Counted from the first letter of the stretch, positions 1-10,499 are shown. The stretch: DNA of 64,000 nucleotides from Leclercia sp. 29361 (GCF_011290365.1 NZ_CP049786.1:2046001-2110000), one strand, 5' to 3'. Notes: generated from the letters alone by a model not told the origin. Program-made: numbers and translations.

Positions 1-864
1 GTGACCCATATCCGCGTGAAGCGTGACCTACGACCTTCTAAGCCGTTGCTCTTACTACATGTAACTCAGGGTCTGGCAGGCGAAGAAATTAATACTGCTC
101 ATTACCGCCATCATCTTGAGCTGGCGCAGGGTGCAGAAGCAACCATCATTGAGCATTACGTTAGTCTTAATGAGATGCGGCACTTCACCGGCTCGCGTCT
201 GACCATGAACGTGGCGGCCAACGCTCAGCTGCACCATATCAAACTGGCGTTTGAGAATGCGGCAAGCCACCACTTCGCCCATAACGATCTGCTGCTTGCC
301 GCCGATGCGGCGGCCTACAGCCACAGCTTCCTGCTGGGTGGGGCGGTACTGCGCCATAACACCAGCACCCAGTTGAACGGCGAAAACACCACGCTGCGCA
401 TCAACAGCCTGGCGATGCCGGTGAAAACCGAAGTGTGCGACACCCGCACTTGGCTGGAGCACAACAAGGGCTACTGCAACAGCCGTCAGCTGCACAAAAC
501 CATCGTCAGCGATAAGGGCCGGGCGGTCTTTAACGGGTTGATTAACGTGGCGCAGCACGCCATCAAAACCGACGGGCAGATGACCAACAACAATCTGCTA
601 ATGGGTCGGCTGGCGGAGGTGGACACCAAACCGCAGCTGGAGATCTATGCCGATGATGTGAAGTGCAGCCACGGGGCAACGGTGGGTCGGATTGATGACG
701 AGCAGATGTTCTATCTGCGCTCCCGCGGGATCGACAAGCAGGCGGCAGAGAAGATGATCATTTACGCCTTTGCCGCCGAGCTGACCGAAGCGCTCGGGGA
801 TGAAACCTTAAGACAGCAGGTGCTGGCGCGTATCGGTCAGCGTCTGCCCGGAGGTGTGGCATGA
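1..864 (+). CDS. sufD: SufD, Fe-S cluster scaffold subunit (5' partial)
   Basis: This is the C-terminal 287 residues of SufD; the E. coli protein is about 423 residues, so the gene starts upstream of the window and the GTG at base 1 is not its true start. SufD forms the SufBC2D scaffold on which Fe-S clusters are assembled under oxidative stress or iron limitation, in the cytoplasm. The visible part has the beta-helical core and the helical C-terminal domain that contacts SufC (ending in a [20 protein letters not shown] helix). The stop overlaps the sufS start in an ATGA, which indicates translational coupling within sufABCDSE. Its promoter lies outside the window. Confidence 0.97.
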   Translation: MTHIRVKRDLRPSKPLLLLHVTQGLAGEEINTAHYRHHLELAQGAEATIIEHYVSLNEMRHFTGSRLTMNVAANAQLHHIKLAFENAASHHFAHNDLLLAADAAAYSHSFLLGGAVLRHNTSTQLNGENTTLRINSLAMPVKTEVCDTRTWLEHNKGYCNSRQLHKTIVSDKGRAVFNGLINVAQHAIKTDGQMTNNNLLMGRLAEVDTKPQLEIYADDVKCSHGATVGRIDDEQMFYLRSRGIDKQAAEKMIIYAFAAELTEALGDETLRQQVLARIGQRLPGGVA

Positions 865-2081
865 GTTTTCCTGTAGAGAGAGTGCGGGCGGATTTTCCGG
901 TCCTGACCCGTGAAGTGAACGGTCTGCCGCTTGCCTATCTCGACAGCGCCGCCAGCGCGCAAAAGCCCGCGCAGGTGATCGAGGCCGAGGCAGAGTTTTA
1001 CCGGCACGGTTATGCCGCGGTGCACCGGGGGATCCACACCCTCAGCGCCGAAGCCACGCAGCGGATGGAGAACGTCCGTACCCGGGCGGCGGCGTTTTTG
1101 AATGCCCGCTCCCCGGAAGAGCTGGTGTTTGTCCGCGGCACCACCGAAGGGATCAACCTGGTGGCCAACAGCTGGGGCAGTGCCGAGGTCCATGCGGGGG
1201 ATAACATCATCATCACCCAGATGGAGCACCACGCTAATATCGTGCCGTGGCAGATGCTGTGTGAACGCGTCGGAGCCGAACTGCGGGTGATCCCGCTCAA
1301 TCAGGACGGCACCCTACAGCTTGAACGGCTTGAGACGCTATTGGACGAGCGCACCCGGCTGGTGACCCTCACCCAAATCTCCAACGTGCTGGGTACCGAA
1401 AACCCGGTGGCGGAGATCATTGCTAAAGCGCACCAGGTCGGCGCAAAAGTGCTGGTGGACGGGGCCCAGGCGGTGATGCACCACACCGTGGACGTGCAGG
1501 CATTGGACTGCGATTTCTACGTCTTCTCCGGGCATAAGCTGTACGGCCCGACCGGGATCGGCGTGCTGTACGTTAAAGACGACATCCTGCAGAAGATGCC
1601 GCCGTGGGAAGGGGGCGGATCGATGATCGCTACCGTCAGCCTGAGCGAAGGCACCACCTACGCCCGGGCGCCCTGGCGTTTTGAAGCCGGGACGCCCAAC
1701 ACCGGGGGGATTATCGGCCTCGGGGCGGCGATAGAGTATGTCTCGTCCATTGGCCTGGATGCCATTGCCGAATATGAGCAGACGCTGATGCACTACGCGC
1801 TGGCAGAGTTGGCCAGCGTGCCGGATCTGACCCTGTATGGCCCGGCAGACCGTCAGGGGGTGATCGCCTTTAATCTGGGGAAACACCACGCCTATGACGT
1901 CGGCAGTTTTCTCGATAACTACGGGGTGGCGGTGCGCACCGGACACCACTGCGCCATGCCGCTGATGGCGTTCTATCAGGTACCGGCGATGTGCCGCGCA
2001 TCGCTGGTGATGTACAACACAATGGAAGAGGTCGACAGACTGGTGGCAGGGCTGAAACGTATCCACCATCTGCTGGGCTGA
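861..2081 (+). CDS. sufS: SufS, group II cysteine desulfurase
   Basis: PLP-dependent cysteine desulfurase that removes sulfur from L-cysteine and passes it as a persulfide to SufE for Fe-S assembly. It has 406 residues, as in E. coli. The PLP-binding lysine sits in [10 protein letters not shown] and the persulfide cysteine in RTGHHCAMP near the C-terminus, the short loop typical of group II enzymes. The ATG overlaps the sufD stop. sufE follows after 13 bases, so the sulfur donor and its acceptor are co-expressed. Confidence 0.98.
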   Translation: MSFPVERVRADFPVLTREVNGLPLAYLDSAASAQKPAQVIEAEAEFYRHGYAAVHRGIHTLSAEATQRMENVRTRAAAFLNARSPEELVFVRGTTEGINLVANSWGSAEVHAGDNIIITQMEHHANIVPWQMLCERVGAELRVIPLNQDGTLQLERLETLLDERTRLVTLTQISNVLGTENPVAEIIAKAHQVGAKVLVDGAQAVMHHTVDVQALDCDFYVFSGHKLYGPTGIGVLYVKDDILQKMPPWEGGGSMIATVSLSEGTTYARAPWRFEAGTPNTGGIIGLGAAIEYVSSIGLDAIAEYEQTLMHYALAELASVPDLTLYGPADRQGVIAFNLGKHHAYDVGSFLDNYGVAVRTGHHCAMPLMAFYQVPAMCRASLVMYNTMEEVDRLVAGLKRIHHLLG

Positions 2082-2094
2082 AAGAGGGGAAAAG

Positions 2095-2511
2095 ATGGCT
2101 GCGTTGCCAGACAGAGACAAATTGCTGCGTAACTTTACGCGTTGCGCAAACTGGGAAGAGAAATACCTCTACATTATTGAGCTGGGGCAGCGCCTGCCTG
2201 AGTTGAGCCAGGAGGCGCACAGTCCGGAAAACAGTATTCAGGGCTGTCAGAGCCAGGTGTGGATAATAATGCACCAGAATGACGCCGGAATGATTGAATT
2301 AGCCGGCGACAGTGATGCGGCAATAGTGAAAGGCCTTATTGCTGTCGTGTTTATTTTATATCAGCAGATGTCCCCTCAGGATATTGTCGCCTTTGACGTG
2401 CGCCCGTGGTTTGAAAAAATGGCGCTGGCCCAGCATTTAACGCCTTCCCGCTCTCAGGGGCTTGAGGCAATGATCCGCGCAATCCGCACCAAAGCCGCCA
2501 ACATTAGCTAA
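2095..2511 (+). CDS. sufE: SufE, sulfur acceptor for SufS
   Basis: SufE takes the persulfide sulfur from SufS, stimulates its activity and hands sulfur to the SufBCD scaffold. The protein has 138 residues, the usual length. The acceptor cysteine is in the motif GCQSQVW at about residue 51. It is the last gene of the suf operon and is followed closely by an intrinsic terminator. Start ATG is preceded by an AGAGGGGAAAAG-type ribosome binding site. Confidence 0.97.
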   Translation: MAALPDRDKLLRNFTRCANWEEKYLYIIELGQRLPELSQEAHSPENSIQGCQSQVWIIMHQNDAGMIELAGDSDAAIVKGLIAVVFILYQQMSPQDIVAFDVRPWFEKMALAQHLTPSRSQGLEAMIRAIRTKAANIS

Positions 2512-2539
2512 ACTTACCAGACAGCTATCATTCTGTTTC

Positions 2540-2567
2540 ACGAGGCGGTTCCCGCCTCGTGGGTTTT
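2540..2567 (+). terminator. Intrinsic terminator of the suf operon
   Basis: A 9-bp perfect stem (ACGAGGCGG / CCGCCTCGT) with a 3-base loop is followed by GGGTTTTT, 29 bases after the sufE stop. It separates suf from ldtE. Confidence 0.85.
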
Positions 2568-2608
2568 TCAGCTTTCTGACGTTCAGTCAGTGAATAAGGA
2601 ATCTCAGT

Positions 2609-3610
2609 ATGAAGCGCGCGTCCCTGGTCTCTCTCATTTTCTTTGGTTCGCTCAGCGCGATTAATAGCGCCCTGGCGATGGATTATCCCTTGCCGCCGGC
2701 GGGCAGTCGGCTTATCGGGCAAAACCAGACGTATATCATTCAGGAAGGGGATAATAACCTGCAGGCCATTGCGCGCCGGTTTAATACCGCTGCGCACTTA
2801 ATACTCGAAACCAATAATACCATCGCCCCGGTCTATCCGGCCCCGGGCACGGTAATCACCATCCCCTCGCAAATGTTGCTCCCGGACACCCCACGTGAAG
2901 GGATTGTAGTGAATCTGGCAGAACTGCGGCTTTACTACTATCCACCGGGTGAAAACAGCGTCCAGGTCTATCCGCTGGGCATTGGTCAACTGGGGCTGGA
3001 TACACCGGTCACCGTCACCCGCATCAGCCAGAAAATCCCCAATCCAACCTGGACCCCCACAGCGGGCATCAGAGCACGCTCGCTGGAGCAGGGCATTAAA
3101 CTGCCCCCGGTGGTGCCGGCAGGGCCCAATAACCCGTTAGGGCGCTTTGCAATGCGTCTGGGCGTGGGTAACGGCGAATACCTCATTCACGGCACCAGCG
3201 CACCGGATAGCGTCGGGCTGCGCGTCAGCTCCGGCTGTATGCGTATGAATGCCGCGGATATCAAGGCGCTATTCGCCCAGGCGTCGGTGGGTACACGGGT
3301 GCAGATCATCAATGAGCCGGTGAAGTTCTCGGTGGAGCCGGACGGTAAGCGCTATGTTGAAGTGCATCGTCCGCTGGCGACGGCGGAGGGGGAAAACCCA
3401 CAAACCCTGACTATCGCGCAATCTGCCGGGTTAAGCTCGTTTATCACGCAGGACGGAAGCGATAAGCAGCTGGTGAATAAAGCCCTGGCGCGTCGGGCGG
3501 GGATCCCGGTGGTGGTCTCGGCAGGTGGTGAGTCGCAGGTACAGAGCGGTAGCTTGTCAGCGCAGAACAGTCGCTTGCCGGAAGGCGGGCATGAACAGGC
3601 GATTCAGTAA
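2609..3610 (+). CDS. ldtE: LdtE, L,D-transpeptidase with LysM domain
   Basis: Periplasmic L,D-transpeptidase (YnhG) that forms 3-3 cross-links between diaminopimelate residues of peptidoglycan. It has 333 residues, against 334 in E. coli. Residues 1-23 are a signal peptide ending in SALA; a LysM peptidoglycan-binding domain follows (about 45-90, [17 protein letters not shown]); the YkuD catalytic domain spans about 100-240 with the motif [20 protein letters not shown] holding the catalytic His and Cys. It lies downstream of suf with its own short leader and is convergent with lpp, which encodes the major protein attached to the same wall. Confidence 0.96.
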   Translation: MKRASLVSLIFFGSLSAINSALAMDYPLPPAGSRLIGQNQTYIIQEGDNNLQAIARRFNTAAHLILETNNTIAPVYPAPGTVITIPSQMLLPDTPREGIVVNLAELRLYYYPPGENSVQVYPLGIGQLGLDTPVTVTRISQKIPNPTWTPTAGIRARSLEQGIKLPPVVPAGPNNPLGRFAMRLGVGNGEYLIHGTSAPDSVGLRVSSGCMRMNAADIKALFAQASVGTRVQIINEPVKFSVEPDGKRYVEVHRPLATAEGENPQTLTIAQSAGLSSFITQDGSDKQLVNKALARRAGIPVVVSAGGESQVQSGSLSAQNSRLPEGGHEQAIQ

Positions 3611-3630
3611 AGCGAAATACGGGGCAAAAA

Positions 3631-3656
3631 AAATGGCGCACAATGTGCGCCATTTT
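3631..3656 (-). terminator. lpp terminator, probably bidirectional
   Basis: An 11-bp perfect stem (AAATGGCGCAC / GTGCGCCATTT) with a 3-base loop lies between convergent ldtE and lpp. A run of A on the left gives a U-tract for lpp on the minus strand, and TTTTA on the right gives a weaker one for ldtE. Confidence 0.88.
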
Positions 3657-3672
3657 ATTAACACAGGTACTA

Positions 3673-3921
<249 letters not shown>

Positions 3922-3953
3922 CTAGATTGAGTTAATCTCCATGTAGCGTTACA

Positions 3954-3985
3954 AGTATTACACAAAGTTTTTTAGGTTGAGAATA
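3954..3985 (-). promoter_or_regulatory. lpp promoter
   Basis: On the minus strand the AT-rich sequence before lpp closely matches the known strong E. coli lpp promoter: TAATACT at 3960-3954 as -10, the AAAAAACTTTGTG spacer, and the TCTCAAC-type -35 region around 3975-3985. The leader down to GGGTATTAATAATG is also conserved. Confidence 0.8.
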
Positions 3986-4168
3986 TTTTTTTGATGGGAA
4001 TATGCCTATTTTTGATCGTTCGCTCAAAGAAACACCTGTTTTGACTATTTCGTGAAAAATATTGTGCAAAAACAGACAATTTTCATCGGATTCATCTTAG
4101 ATTACGTGCCCGTTAAATAGAAAAACCCGATTTGCTTTTTTAATAAGTTTGGTTGATAGCGGAAATAA

Positions 4169-4194
4169 AAAAAGCGCCCCGAAGGACGCTTTTT
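4169..4194 (-). terminator. pykF terminator
   Basis: On the minus strand a stem AAAAAGCG / CGCTTTTT, extended by inner C-G pairs around a GGACC/GGGGC mismatch, ends in a T run, 25 bases beyond the pykF stop. The stretch 3986-4168 between it and the lpp promoter is AT-rich and I see no gene in it. Confidence 0.8.
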
Positions 4195-4219
4195 AAACAA
4201 ATTAATTCGTTCGGTATTA

Positions 4220-5641
4220 TTACAGGACGTGAACAGATGCGGTATTAGTGGTGCCGCTTGGTACCAGCGCACCGGAAACCATCACCACAACGTCACCTTT
4301 CTGCGCCAGACCACGCTCAACCAGCTGCAGGGCCACTTCTTTACCCAGACGGTAGAAATCATCCGTAGAGGCGATCTCTTTCACCAGGTGTGGCACAACG
4401 CCTTTGCTCAGTACCAGCTGACGAGCAGTGATCTCGTTAGTGGTCAGAGCCAGGATGGTCGCGTTCGGGAAGTATTTACGCACGGCTTTCGCAGATTTAC
4501 CGCCCTGGGTGGCAACCACGATCAGTGGTGCTTCCAGTTTCTCGGCAGTTTCTACCGCGCCACGGCACACCGCTTCGGTGATACGCAGTTTACGGCTGTC
4601 GTTGTTGTTATCAAGACGGCTTGGCATCACGCGGTCGGTACGCTCGCAGATGGTGGCCATGATGGAAACAGCTTCCAGCGGGTATTTACCCTTCGCGGAC
4701 TCACCAGACAGCATTACTGCATCGGTACCGTCGAGGATGGCGTTCGCCACGTCGCCGGCTTCAGCGCGGGTTGGACGTGGGTTTTTGATCATCGAGTCCA
4801 GCATCTGGGTAGCGGTGATAACCACTTTACGTGCGCGAACGCACTTCTCGATCATCATCTTCTGCGCGAAGATCACTTCTTCAACCGGGATTTCAACACC
4901 CAGGTCACCACGTGCAACCATGATGCCGTCAGACGCTTCGAGGATCTCGTCGAAGTTGTTCAGGCCTTCCTGGTTTTCGATTTTGGAGATGATCTGGATG
5001 TGCTCGCCGCCGTGCGCTTTCAGGTGCTCACGGATTTCAACCACGTCAGAACGTTTACGGATGAAGGAGGCAGCAACGAAGTCAACGCCTTGCTCGCAAC
5101 CGAAGATCAGGTCCTGTTTGTCTTTCTCTGCCAGCGCTGGCAGGGCAATGGAAACGCCTGGCAGGTTAACGCCTTTGTTTTCACCCAGGTCGCCGTTGTT
5201 CAGCACTTTACAAACAACATTTTTGCCTTCGATAGCGGTGACTTCCATACCGATCAGGCCGTCGTCCACCAGTACGGTGTTGCCAACGGAGAGGTCGCTG
5301 GTGAAGCCTTCATAGGTTACAGCAACGATGTCGCTGTTGCCGACAACGGACTTGTCAGTGGTGAAGGTGAAGGTCTGTCCCGCTTTCAGCGAAACGTCAT
5401 TACCGCCTTCCAGTTTAATGGTACGAATTTCTGGACCTTTGGTATCCAGCAGGATTGCTGCTTTTTTACCGGTCTTGCTCATCACGTTGCGCAGGTTCTG
5501 GATGCGCTGACCGTGTTCAGCATAGTCACCGTGAGAGAAGTTCAGACGCATAACGTTCATGCCGGCTTCCAGCATTTTGGTCAGCATCTCTTCAGATTCG
5601 GTTTTCGGGCCGATGGTGCAAACAATTTTCGTCTTTTTCAT
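4220..5641 (-). CDS. pykF: Pyruvate kinase I (fructose 1,6-bisphosphate-activated)
   Basis: Catalyses phosphoenolpyruvate plus ADP to pyruvate plus ATP, the last step of glycolysis, in the cytoplasm. The N-terminus [18 protein letters not shown], the barrel with SKIENQEG (catalytic Lys) and [10 protein letters not shown], and the C-terminal domain for the allosteric effector are all present. It has 473 residues against 470 in E. coli; the extra residues fall near the C-terminus, where [13 protein letters not shown] replaces the shorter LQSGLAHKGD. Two Cra-like sites upstream suggest repression by Cra when fructose phosphates are low. Confidence 0.98.
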   Translation of the reverse strand: MKKTKIVCTIGPKTESEEMLTKMLEAGMNVMRLNFSHGDYAEHGQRIQNLRNVMSKTGKKAAILLDTKGPEIRTIKLEGGNDVSLKAGQTFTFTTDKSVVGNSDIVAVTYEGFTSDLSVGNTVLVDDGLIGMEVTAIEGKNVVCKVLNNGDLGENKGVNLPGVSIALPALAEKDKQDLIFGCEQGVDFVAASFIRKRSDVVEIREHLKAHGGEHIQIISKIENQEGLNNFDEILEASDGIMVARGDLGVEIPVEEVIFAQKMMIEKCVRARKVVITATQMLDSMIKNPRPTRAEAGDVANAILDGTDAVMLSGESAKGKYPLEAVSIMATICERTDRVMPSRLDNNNDSRKLRITEAVCRGAVETAEKLEAPLIVVATQGGKSAKAVRKYFPNATILALTTNEITARQLVLSKGVVPHLVKEIASTDDFYRLGKEVALQLVERGLAQKGDVVVMVSGALVPSGTTNTASVHVL

Positions 5642-6226
5642 GACAGTCTTAGTCTTTAAGTTGAGAAGGATATGGAAATCTCGCTCCGGGGGCGCAGGGC
5701 CTCAGAGTCAAACCTGTGTTGCGAAATTTTTTGTGACACGCACTAAGGATAGGAGACATCAAATGAGCGTGCAGAAGAATGTGTGCCTGTGGTTCAGCCC
5801 AGGGAGAGAGGGAAAGTTGATTGCGTTGTTTTTTGTAGTCCAAGCGCTGAAACCATTCATCAGGGATTAGGCGCGCATTATACGCTGAAAGATGCGCAAA
5901 AGGGAAAGAAAAACAGCGTTTCAAAAATTTTATATAGCGTTTCACAATAGATTGTTATCAATGCGTTAAGGTTCCCCCTCAGGATGTTGCGCCAGTAGAA
6001 ATCCTTACGTCAAACGCCGCAAAGTGTTTGGGCGAGTCCACATATTCATTCCGTAACTATTGATTGCTGAAAATACGCTTTACGGTTATTACCAGTGCGC
6101 ACGGGGTATATCGCTGTAAGTTATAAGATATTCCTTTTCAGTCGTTTAAAAGCTAATAACGGCTGTTTACTATCGTTTGGACATCCATACTGCTAAACCG
6201 CCACAGGCGAACGGATTACTCTAAGA
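5642..6226. other. Divergent intergenic region pykF / ABC importer
   Basis: This 585-base stretch between divergent genes holds the pykF leader (with the Cra-like sites listed separately) and the promoter of the importer at 6227. Near 6177-6193 the sequence GGACATCC ATACTGCT resembles two tandem MetJ boxes (AGACGTCT) at about 5 of 8 positions each, which is weak. I see no credible coding sequence in it. Confidence 0.5.
5912..5946 (-). promoter_or_regulatory. Tandem Cra (FruR)-like operators of pykF
   Basis: On the minus strand, TGTGAAACGCTATAT (5946-5932) and TTTTGAAACGCTGTT (5926-5912) both carry the TGAAACG core of the Cra consensus (RSTGAAWCSNTNHHW). They are 20 bases apart, about two helical turns, and lie 270-305 bases upstream of the pykF start. 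pykF is a known Cra-repressed gene in E. coli; the assignment here is by consensus only. Confidence 0.6.
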
Positions 6227-7249
6227 ATGATAGTACTCAGGAATATTTCGAAGATTTTTGACAACGGAAAAGTGGCGTTGACCGCCGTTGACAACGTAAA
6301 CCTGGCGATAGAGCAGGGACAAATTTATGGAATTATTGGCTACAGCGGCGCAGGTAAAAGTACCTTAATTCGTCTGCTGAATGGTCTGGAAAAACCGACC
6401 ACCGGCAGCGTGACCATTAACGGCCAAGATATCTCCGCGGCGAAAGGCGAGGCCCTGCGCCAGGCGCGGCTGAAAATCAGTATGGTGTTTCAGCACTTCA
6501 ACCTGCTGTGGTCCCGCACGGTAAACGAGAACATCGCCTTCTCGATGCAGATCGCCGGGGTGCCAAAAGCCAAAATTAAAGCCCGCGTGGCGGAACTGGT
6601 GGAGCTGGTGGGGCTGAAGGGCCGCGAACAGGCCTACCCGGCCCAGCTCAGCGGTGGGCAGAAGCAGCGCGTCGGCATTGCCCGGGCGCTGGCGAATAAC
6701 CCGGATGTGCTGCTCTGCGACGAGGCCACCTCGGCGCTGGACCCCCAGACCACCGATCAGATCCTCGATCTGCTCCTCGACATTAACCGTCGCTTCAAGC
6801 TGACCATCGTTCTTATCACCCATGAAATGCATGTGGTGCGCAAAATCTGTGACCGCGTGGCGGTGATGGAAAACGGCAAAGTGGTGGAAGAGGGGGAAGT
6901 GCTGCAGGTCTTTACCCATCCGCAGCAGCCGATTACGCAACAGTTTGTCCGTCAGGTGAGCCAGTACGCCGAAGAAGAGACCTTCAACACCGAGTTGGCG
7001 AACGAGCTGGAAGGCACCGTCATCAAGCTGACCTTCACCGGACACAGCACCCACAAGCCAATTGTCGGGGAGCTGACCCTGCGCTACGGCCTGCCGTTTA
7101 ACATCCTGCACGGCAAAATGACGCAAACCGCTCACGGCGTGTTCGGCCAGCTTTGGCTACACGTGGTGGCAACAGAAGAACAACTGAACAATATCCTCGC
7201 CGATTTGCAGCACAGTGATATTGAAGGCGAGGTAATTAAACATGGCTGA
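6227..7249 (+). CDS. MetN-type ABC transporter ATPase
   Basis: ATP-binding subunit of a methionine-uptake-family (MUT) importer. It has 340 residues with Walker A GYSGAGKS (38-45), signature LSGGQKQR, Walker B VLLCDEATSALD and the switch His in LITHEMHVV. The last 75 or so residues match the NIL domain that senses methionine inside the cell and shuts the importer off. It overlaps the permease by 8 bases. It is a second system, placed between pykF and fumD; the usual metNIQ locus is elsewhere in enterics. The substrate could be D- or L-methionine or a related compound. Confidence 0.88.
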   Translation: MIVLRNISKIFDNGKVALTAVDNVNLAIEQGQIYGIIGYSGAGKSTLIRLLNGLEKPTTGSVTINGQDISAAKGEALRQARLKISMVFQHFNLLWSRTVNENIAFSMQIAGVPKAKIKARVAELVELVGLKGREQAYPAQLSGGQKQRVGIARALANNPDVLLCDEATSALDPQTTDQILDLLLDINRRFKLTIVLITHEMHVVRKICDRVAVMENGKVVEEGEVLQVFTHPQQPITQQFVRQVSQYAEEETFNTELANELEGTVIKLTFTGHSTHKPIVGELTLRYGLPFNILHGKMTQTAHGVFGQLWLHVVATEEQLNNILADLQHSDIEGEVIKHG

Positions 7250-7910
7250 GAATCTCTTCCCACACCTGAAATGGGACCAGCTCTGGGCGGCAACGCTTGA
7301 AACGCTGTACATGACGGCCCTCTCCGGCGTTGCGACCTTTGTCCTCGGGCTGGTTCTCGGCCTGGCGCTGTTTTTAACCGCCCGGGGTGGCATGTTCCAC
7401 AACCGTACGGTCTACAGCGTGATTTCGATTGTGGTGAACGTGTTCCGCTCGATCCCGTTCATCATCCTGATTGTACTGCTGATCCCCTTCACCAAAACCG
7501 TGGTGGGAACCATCCTCGGGGCGAACGCCGCGCTGCCCGCGCTGATTGTTGGCGCCGCGCCGTTCTACGCCCGTCTGGTGGAGATTGCCCTGCGTGAAGT
7601 GGACAAAGGGGTGATCGAGGCGACGCGCTCAATGGGTGCCCGACTGAGCACCTTAATTTTTCGGGTTTTACTGCCGGAATCATCACCCGCTCTGGTCTCA
7701 GGGATCACGGTGACGCTGATTGCGCTGGTCAGTTACAGCGCAATGGCGGGGGTGATTGGTGCCGGTGGTCTGGGAAATCTGGCTTATCTGGAAGGATTCC
7801 AGCGCAACCATGGTGACGTCACGCTGGTGGCAACGGTGACCATTTTGATCATCGTTTTCATTATCCAGTTCTGCGGCGACATCATTACTTCACTGTTAGA
7901 TAAACGCTAA
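7242..7910 (+). CDS. MetI-type ABC transporter permease
   Basis: Inner-membrane permease of the importer, 222 residues with about five membrane segments. The cytoplasmic EAA loop, VIEATRSMGARLSTLIFRVLLPES at about 125-148, contacts the ATPase. Its start lies inside the end of the ATPase gene, so the two are coupled, and the binding protein follows after 25 bases. Confidence 0.88.
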   Translation: MAENLFPHLKWDQLWAATLETLYMTALSGVATFVLGLVLGLALFLTARGGMFHNRTVYSVISIVVNVFRSIPFIILIVLLIPFTKTVVGTILGANAALPALIVGAAPFYARLVEIALREVDKGVIEATRSMGARLSTLIFRVLLPESSPALVSGITVTLIALVSYSAMAGVIGAGGLGNLAYLEGFQRNHGDVTLVATVTILIIVFIIQFCGDIITSLLDKR

Positions 7911-7935
7911 TAATACATACACAGGAACCATCATC

Positions 7936-8748
7936 ATGAAAAAGACACTGACGTTGATCGCCGCAGCAACCCTCAGCGCCCTGAGCTTCGCCTCCTGGGC
8001 TGACACCCTGACCGTGGGCGCGTCCAACACCCCACACGCGGAAATTCTGGAGCAGGCGAAGCCGATTCTGGCGAAGCAGGGTATCGACCTGGAGATCAAA
8101 CCCTTCCAGGATTACATCCTGCCGAACACCGCTCTGGCCGGCCGTGACATCGACGCCAACTACTTCCAGCACATTCCTTACCTGAACAGCGTGCTGAAAG
8201 ATCACGCCGGGGATAAAGAGTACGATTTCGTCAGCGCCGGGGCGATCCATATCGAGCCGATCGGTATCTACTCCAAAAAATACAAGTCGCTGAAAGATCT
8301 GCCGGAAGGCGGCAAGATCATCATGCGTGATGCCGTCTCTGAAGAGGGTCGTATCCTCTCTATCTTCGAGAAAGAGGGCGTGATCAAGCTGAAGCCGGGC
8401 ATCGACAAAGTGACCGCGCGCATCAGCGATATCGTTGAGAACCCGAAAAAACTGCAGTTCACCCCGAACGTTGAAGCCTCTCTGCTGCCGCAGATGTATA
8501 ACAATGACGAAGGCGCGGCGGTGGTCATCAACGCCAACTACGCCATCGACGCCGGTCTGGATCCGGTTCACGACCCGATCGCGGTAGAGAGCGGTGAAAA
8601 CAACCCGTACGCCAACATCATCACCGTGCACCGTGGCGATGAGAAGAAGAAGGATATCGTGGCGCTGGTGGACGTGCTGCACTCTAAAGAAATTCAGGAC
8701 TGGATCCGCACCAAATACAAAGGCGCCGTGATCCCGGTTAACAACTAA
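7936..8748 (+). CDS. MetQ/NlpA-family binding protein without lipobox
   Basis: Periplasmic substrate-binding protein of the importer, 270 residues. The first 22 residues are a signal peptide ending SWA before DTLTVGASNTPHAEIL, the start of the NlpA-type fold. MetQ and NlpA are normally lipoproteins; here there is no cysteine at the cleavage site, or anywhere in the protein, so it should be a freely diffusing periplasmic protein. It ends the three-gene operon, with a terminator just downstream. Confidence 0.88.
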   Translation: MKKTLTLIAAATLSALSFASWADTLTVGASNTPHAEILEQAKPILAKQGIDLEIKPFQDYILPNTALAGRDIDANYFQHIPYLNSVLKDHAGDKEYDFVSAGAIHIEPIGIYSKKYKSLKDLPEGGKIIMRDAVSEEGRILSIFEKEGVIKLKPGIDKVTARISDIVENPKKLQFTPNVEASLLPQMYNNDEGAAVVINANYAIDAGLDPVHDPIAVESGENNPYANIITVHRGDEKKKDIVALVDVLHSKEIQDWIRTKYKGAVIPVNN

Positions 8749-8770
8749 TCCCCTGATTCTGCTTTTAAAA

Positions 8771-8803
8771 AGCCCGGTGAGTCTCTCGCCGGGCTTCTTT
8801 TTT
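8771..8803 (+). terminator. Intrinsic terminator of the importer operon
   Basis: A 10-bp stem with one G-T pair (AGCCCGGTGA / TCGCCGGGCT), a 5-base loop and a TTCTTTTTT tail, 22 bases after the binding-protein stop. Confidence 0.88.
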
Positions 8804-8858
8804 GTATAAGGCTTATGAATGCTTTAAGCTGACGTTTTCAGGCAATGGAGTGAAGATC

Positions 8859-9068
8859 ATGGGCAATGTAACCAAAGACGAAGCGCTGTATCAGGAGATG
8901 TGTCGCGTGGTAGGCAAAGTCGTTCTGGAGATGCGCGATCTCGGGCAGGAGCCAAAGCATATTGTCATCGCCGGGGTCCTGCGCACCTCGCTGGCGAACC
9001 AGCGGGTAAAGCGCAGTGAATTGACGACCCAGGCGATGGAAACCGTGGTCAAAGCGCTGGCCGGTTAA
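8859..9068 (+). CDS. fumD: FumD (YdhZ), small fumarase-like protein
   Basis: A 69-residue cytoplasmic protein nearly identical to E. coli FumD/YdhZ (TKDEALYQEMCRVVGKV, LEMRDLGQEPKHIVIAGVL), which is reported to have fumarase activity despite its small size. I chose the ATG at 8859 because it gives the family length of 69 residues; an upstream in-frame start would add 19 residues that do not fit the family. In E. coli the gene is beside pykF; here the importer at 6227-8748 lies between them. Its end overlaps the convergent permease gene by 20 bases. Confidence 0.93.
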   Translation: MGNVTKDEALYQEMCRVVGKVVLEMRDLGQEPKHIVIAGVLRTSLANQRVKRSELTTQAMETVVKALAG

Positions 9069-9735
9069 ACTGCCAGCGTTTTGCCAGCTGTTCAATCCCG
9101 CAGCACAGCAGGTAATAGACCACCCCCGTAAAGACAAAAATCGCCGCCGGGTAGATTTGCACCCGGTTGTTCACCTGGCCTGCGACGGTGGTCAGCTCCG
9201 GCACGTTGACGATAAAGGCCAGCGAGGTATCTTTCAGCAGGCTGATAAAAATCCCCACCAGCGACGGCAATATGTTGCGCAACGTCTGCGGCAGCAGCAC
9301 CCATCCCAGGGTTTGCAGCGCGCCAAATCCCTGCGCCTGCGCCGCTTCAGTTTGCCCGTCGGGCAACGCCCGCAGTCCGGCCAGCACCGAGTGCATCACC
9401 GCCGCCGCGGTAAACCACGCCAGCGCCAGGGTGACGGTCAGCGCCCCCGGCAGGTCGCCCCCGGTAATGAGCGGCAGCAGATACCACAGCCAGAAAATGA
9501 CAAATATAAGCGGGATCCCGCGGATAATCTCGGCCCACAGGAATAGCGCCTTGCGGATCGCGCCTGGAAATCGCCACGCCAGACCCGCCAGCCCAATCCC
9601 GGCGGGTAATGCCAGCGCCGCCGCGCCGAAGGCCATCAGCAGCGTCAGCAGCACGCCGCCGGGCTGACCGGCTGCGGCCCGCCCCCACAGCAGATAATCC
9701 AGGTTATCGGTAATCACGGTCAGTCCGGCCAACAT
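9049..9735 (-). CDS. Polar amino acid ABC transporter permease (second)
   Basis: A 228-residue HisM/GlnP-family inner-membrane permease with about five membrane segments and the EAA loop EAAQAQGFGALQTLGWVLLPQ. It is the last gene of a four-gene importer operon (binding protein, ATPase, permease, permease). Its start overlaps the first permease by 16 bases. Substrate not deducible; the family imports polar or acidic amino acids. Confidence 0.88.
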   Translation of the reverse strand: MLAGLTVITDNLDYLLWGRAAAGQPGGVLLTLLMAFGAAALALPAGIGLAGLAWRFPGAIRKALFLWAEIIRGIPLIFVIFWLWYLLPLITGGDLPGALTVTLALAWFTAAAVMHSVLAGLRALPDGQTEAAQAQGFGALQTLGWVLLPQTLRNILPSLVGIFISLLKDTSLAFIVNVPELTTVAGQVNNRVQIYPAAIFVFTGVVYYLLCCGIEQLAKRWQFNRPAL

Positions 9736-10499
9736 TTCTCTTCACTCCGGGCGGTAAGGGCGACTTTTTTACGCCGTTCAGTTGTGGGACCCAGTTTCGT
9801 CAGCAGTACGCCCATCGCCACGCCGGTGAGCAGATACAGCACCGTGCCGACGCTGAACGCTTCCAGCGCGTGGGCGTTATAGCTCTCTATCTGCCGCACC
9901 TGATAGGTCAGTTCCGCAAAGCCAATTCCGCTTGCCAGCGACGAGAGCTTCATCAGGTTGAGATACTGACCCACCACCGGTTGCCAGGCGTTGGCCAGCC
10001 CCTGCGGCAGGAGGATGTAGCGCAGCAGCGGCCAGGCGGAAAAGCCCTGTGCCAGAGCGGCTTCCCGCTGTCCGGCAGAGACGGCGCGCAATCCAGCGGC
10101 GATCTCTTCGGTCAGAAAGGCCGAGGTAAAGACCCCCAGCCCCCAGGCGGAGCAGAGAAATTCGGGTGTAAACCACCAGACCTGGCCCGGCAGCAGCGCC
10201 CAGGAATGCTCATCCATCACGAAGGTGCGAAAATCCTGAGGCAGTCCGTTCCAGGCGGCGAAATACCAGAACAGGAGCTGCACCAGCAGAGGGGTGTTGC
10301 GAAACAGCGAGACCCACAGGGCCACGATATTTGCGCCGATGCGACCGCCGGCGAGACGCAACCCCAGGCAGGCGAGGGTGATGAGGCTGGCGACTACCAT
10401 TCCCGCCAGGGTCACCCACAGGGTGGTGAGAAAACCGGAGAGGATCCACTGCAAGGGCTGGCCGGTCAGCACCCCTTGCCAGTCGAGGGCCGGCATCAC
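9720..10499 (-). CDS. Polar amino acid ABC transporter permease (first)
   Basis: A 259-residue HisM/GlnP-family permease with an EAA loop, [21 protein letters not shown], at about 170. It should pair with the following permease as a heterodimer, as in glutamate/aspartate importers (GltJK). It overlaps the ATPase by 4 bases. Confidence 0.88.
   Translation of the reverse strand: MMPALDWQGVLTGQPLQWILSGFLTTLWVTLAGMVVASLITLACLGLRLAGGRIGANIVALWVSLFRNTPLLVQLLFWYFAAWNGLPQDFRTFVMDEHSWALLPGQVWWFTPEFLCSAWGLGVFTSAFLTEEIAAGLRAVSAGQREAALAQGFSAWPLLRYILLPQGLANAWQPVVGQYLNLMKLSSLASGIGFAELTYQVRQIESYNAHALEAFSVGTVLYLLTGVAMGVLLTKLGPTTERRKKVALTARSEEKCWPD

Noticed and set aside
4229..5659. A 476-codon open frame on the plus strand opposite pykF
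   Set aside because: It is a mirror of the highly expressed pykF, whose codon bias keeps the opposite strand open; its product has no recognisable domains.
6177..6193. Possible tandem MetJ boxes upstream of the methionine-type importer
   Set aside because: Each half matches AGACGTCT at only about 5 of 8 positions, so it is not claimed as a site.
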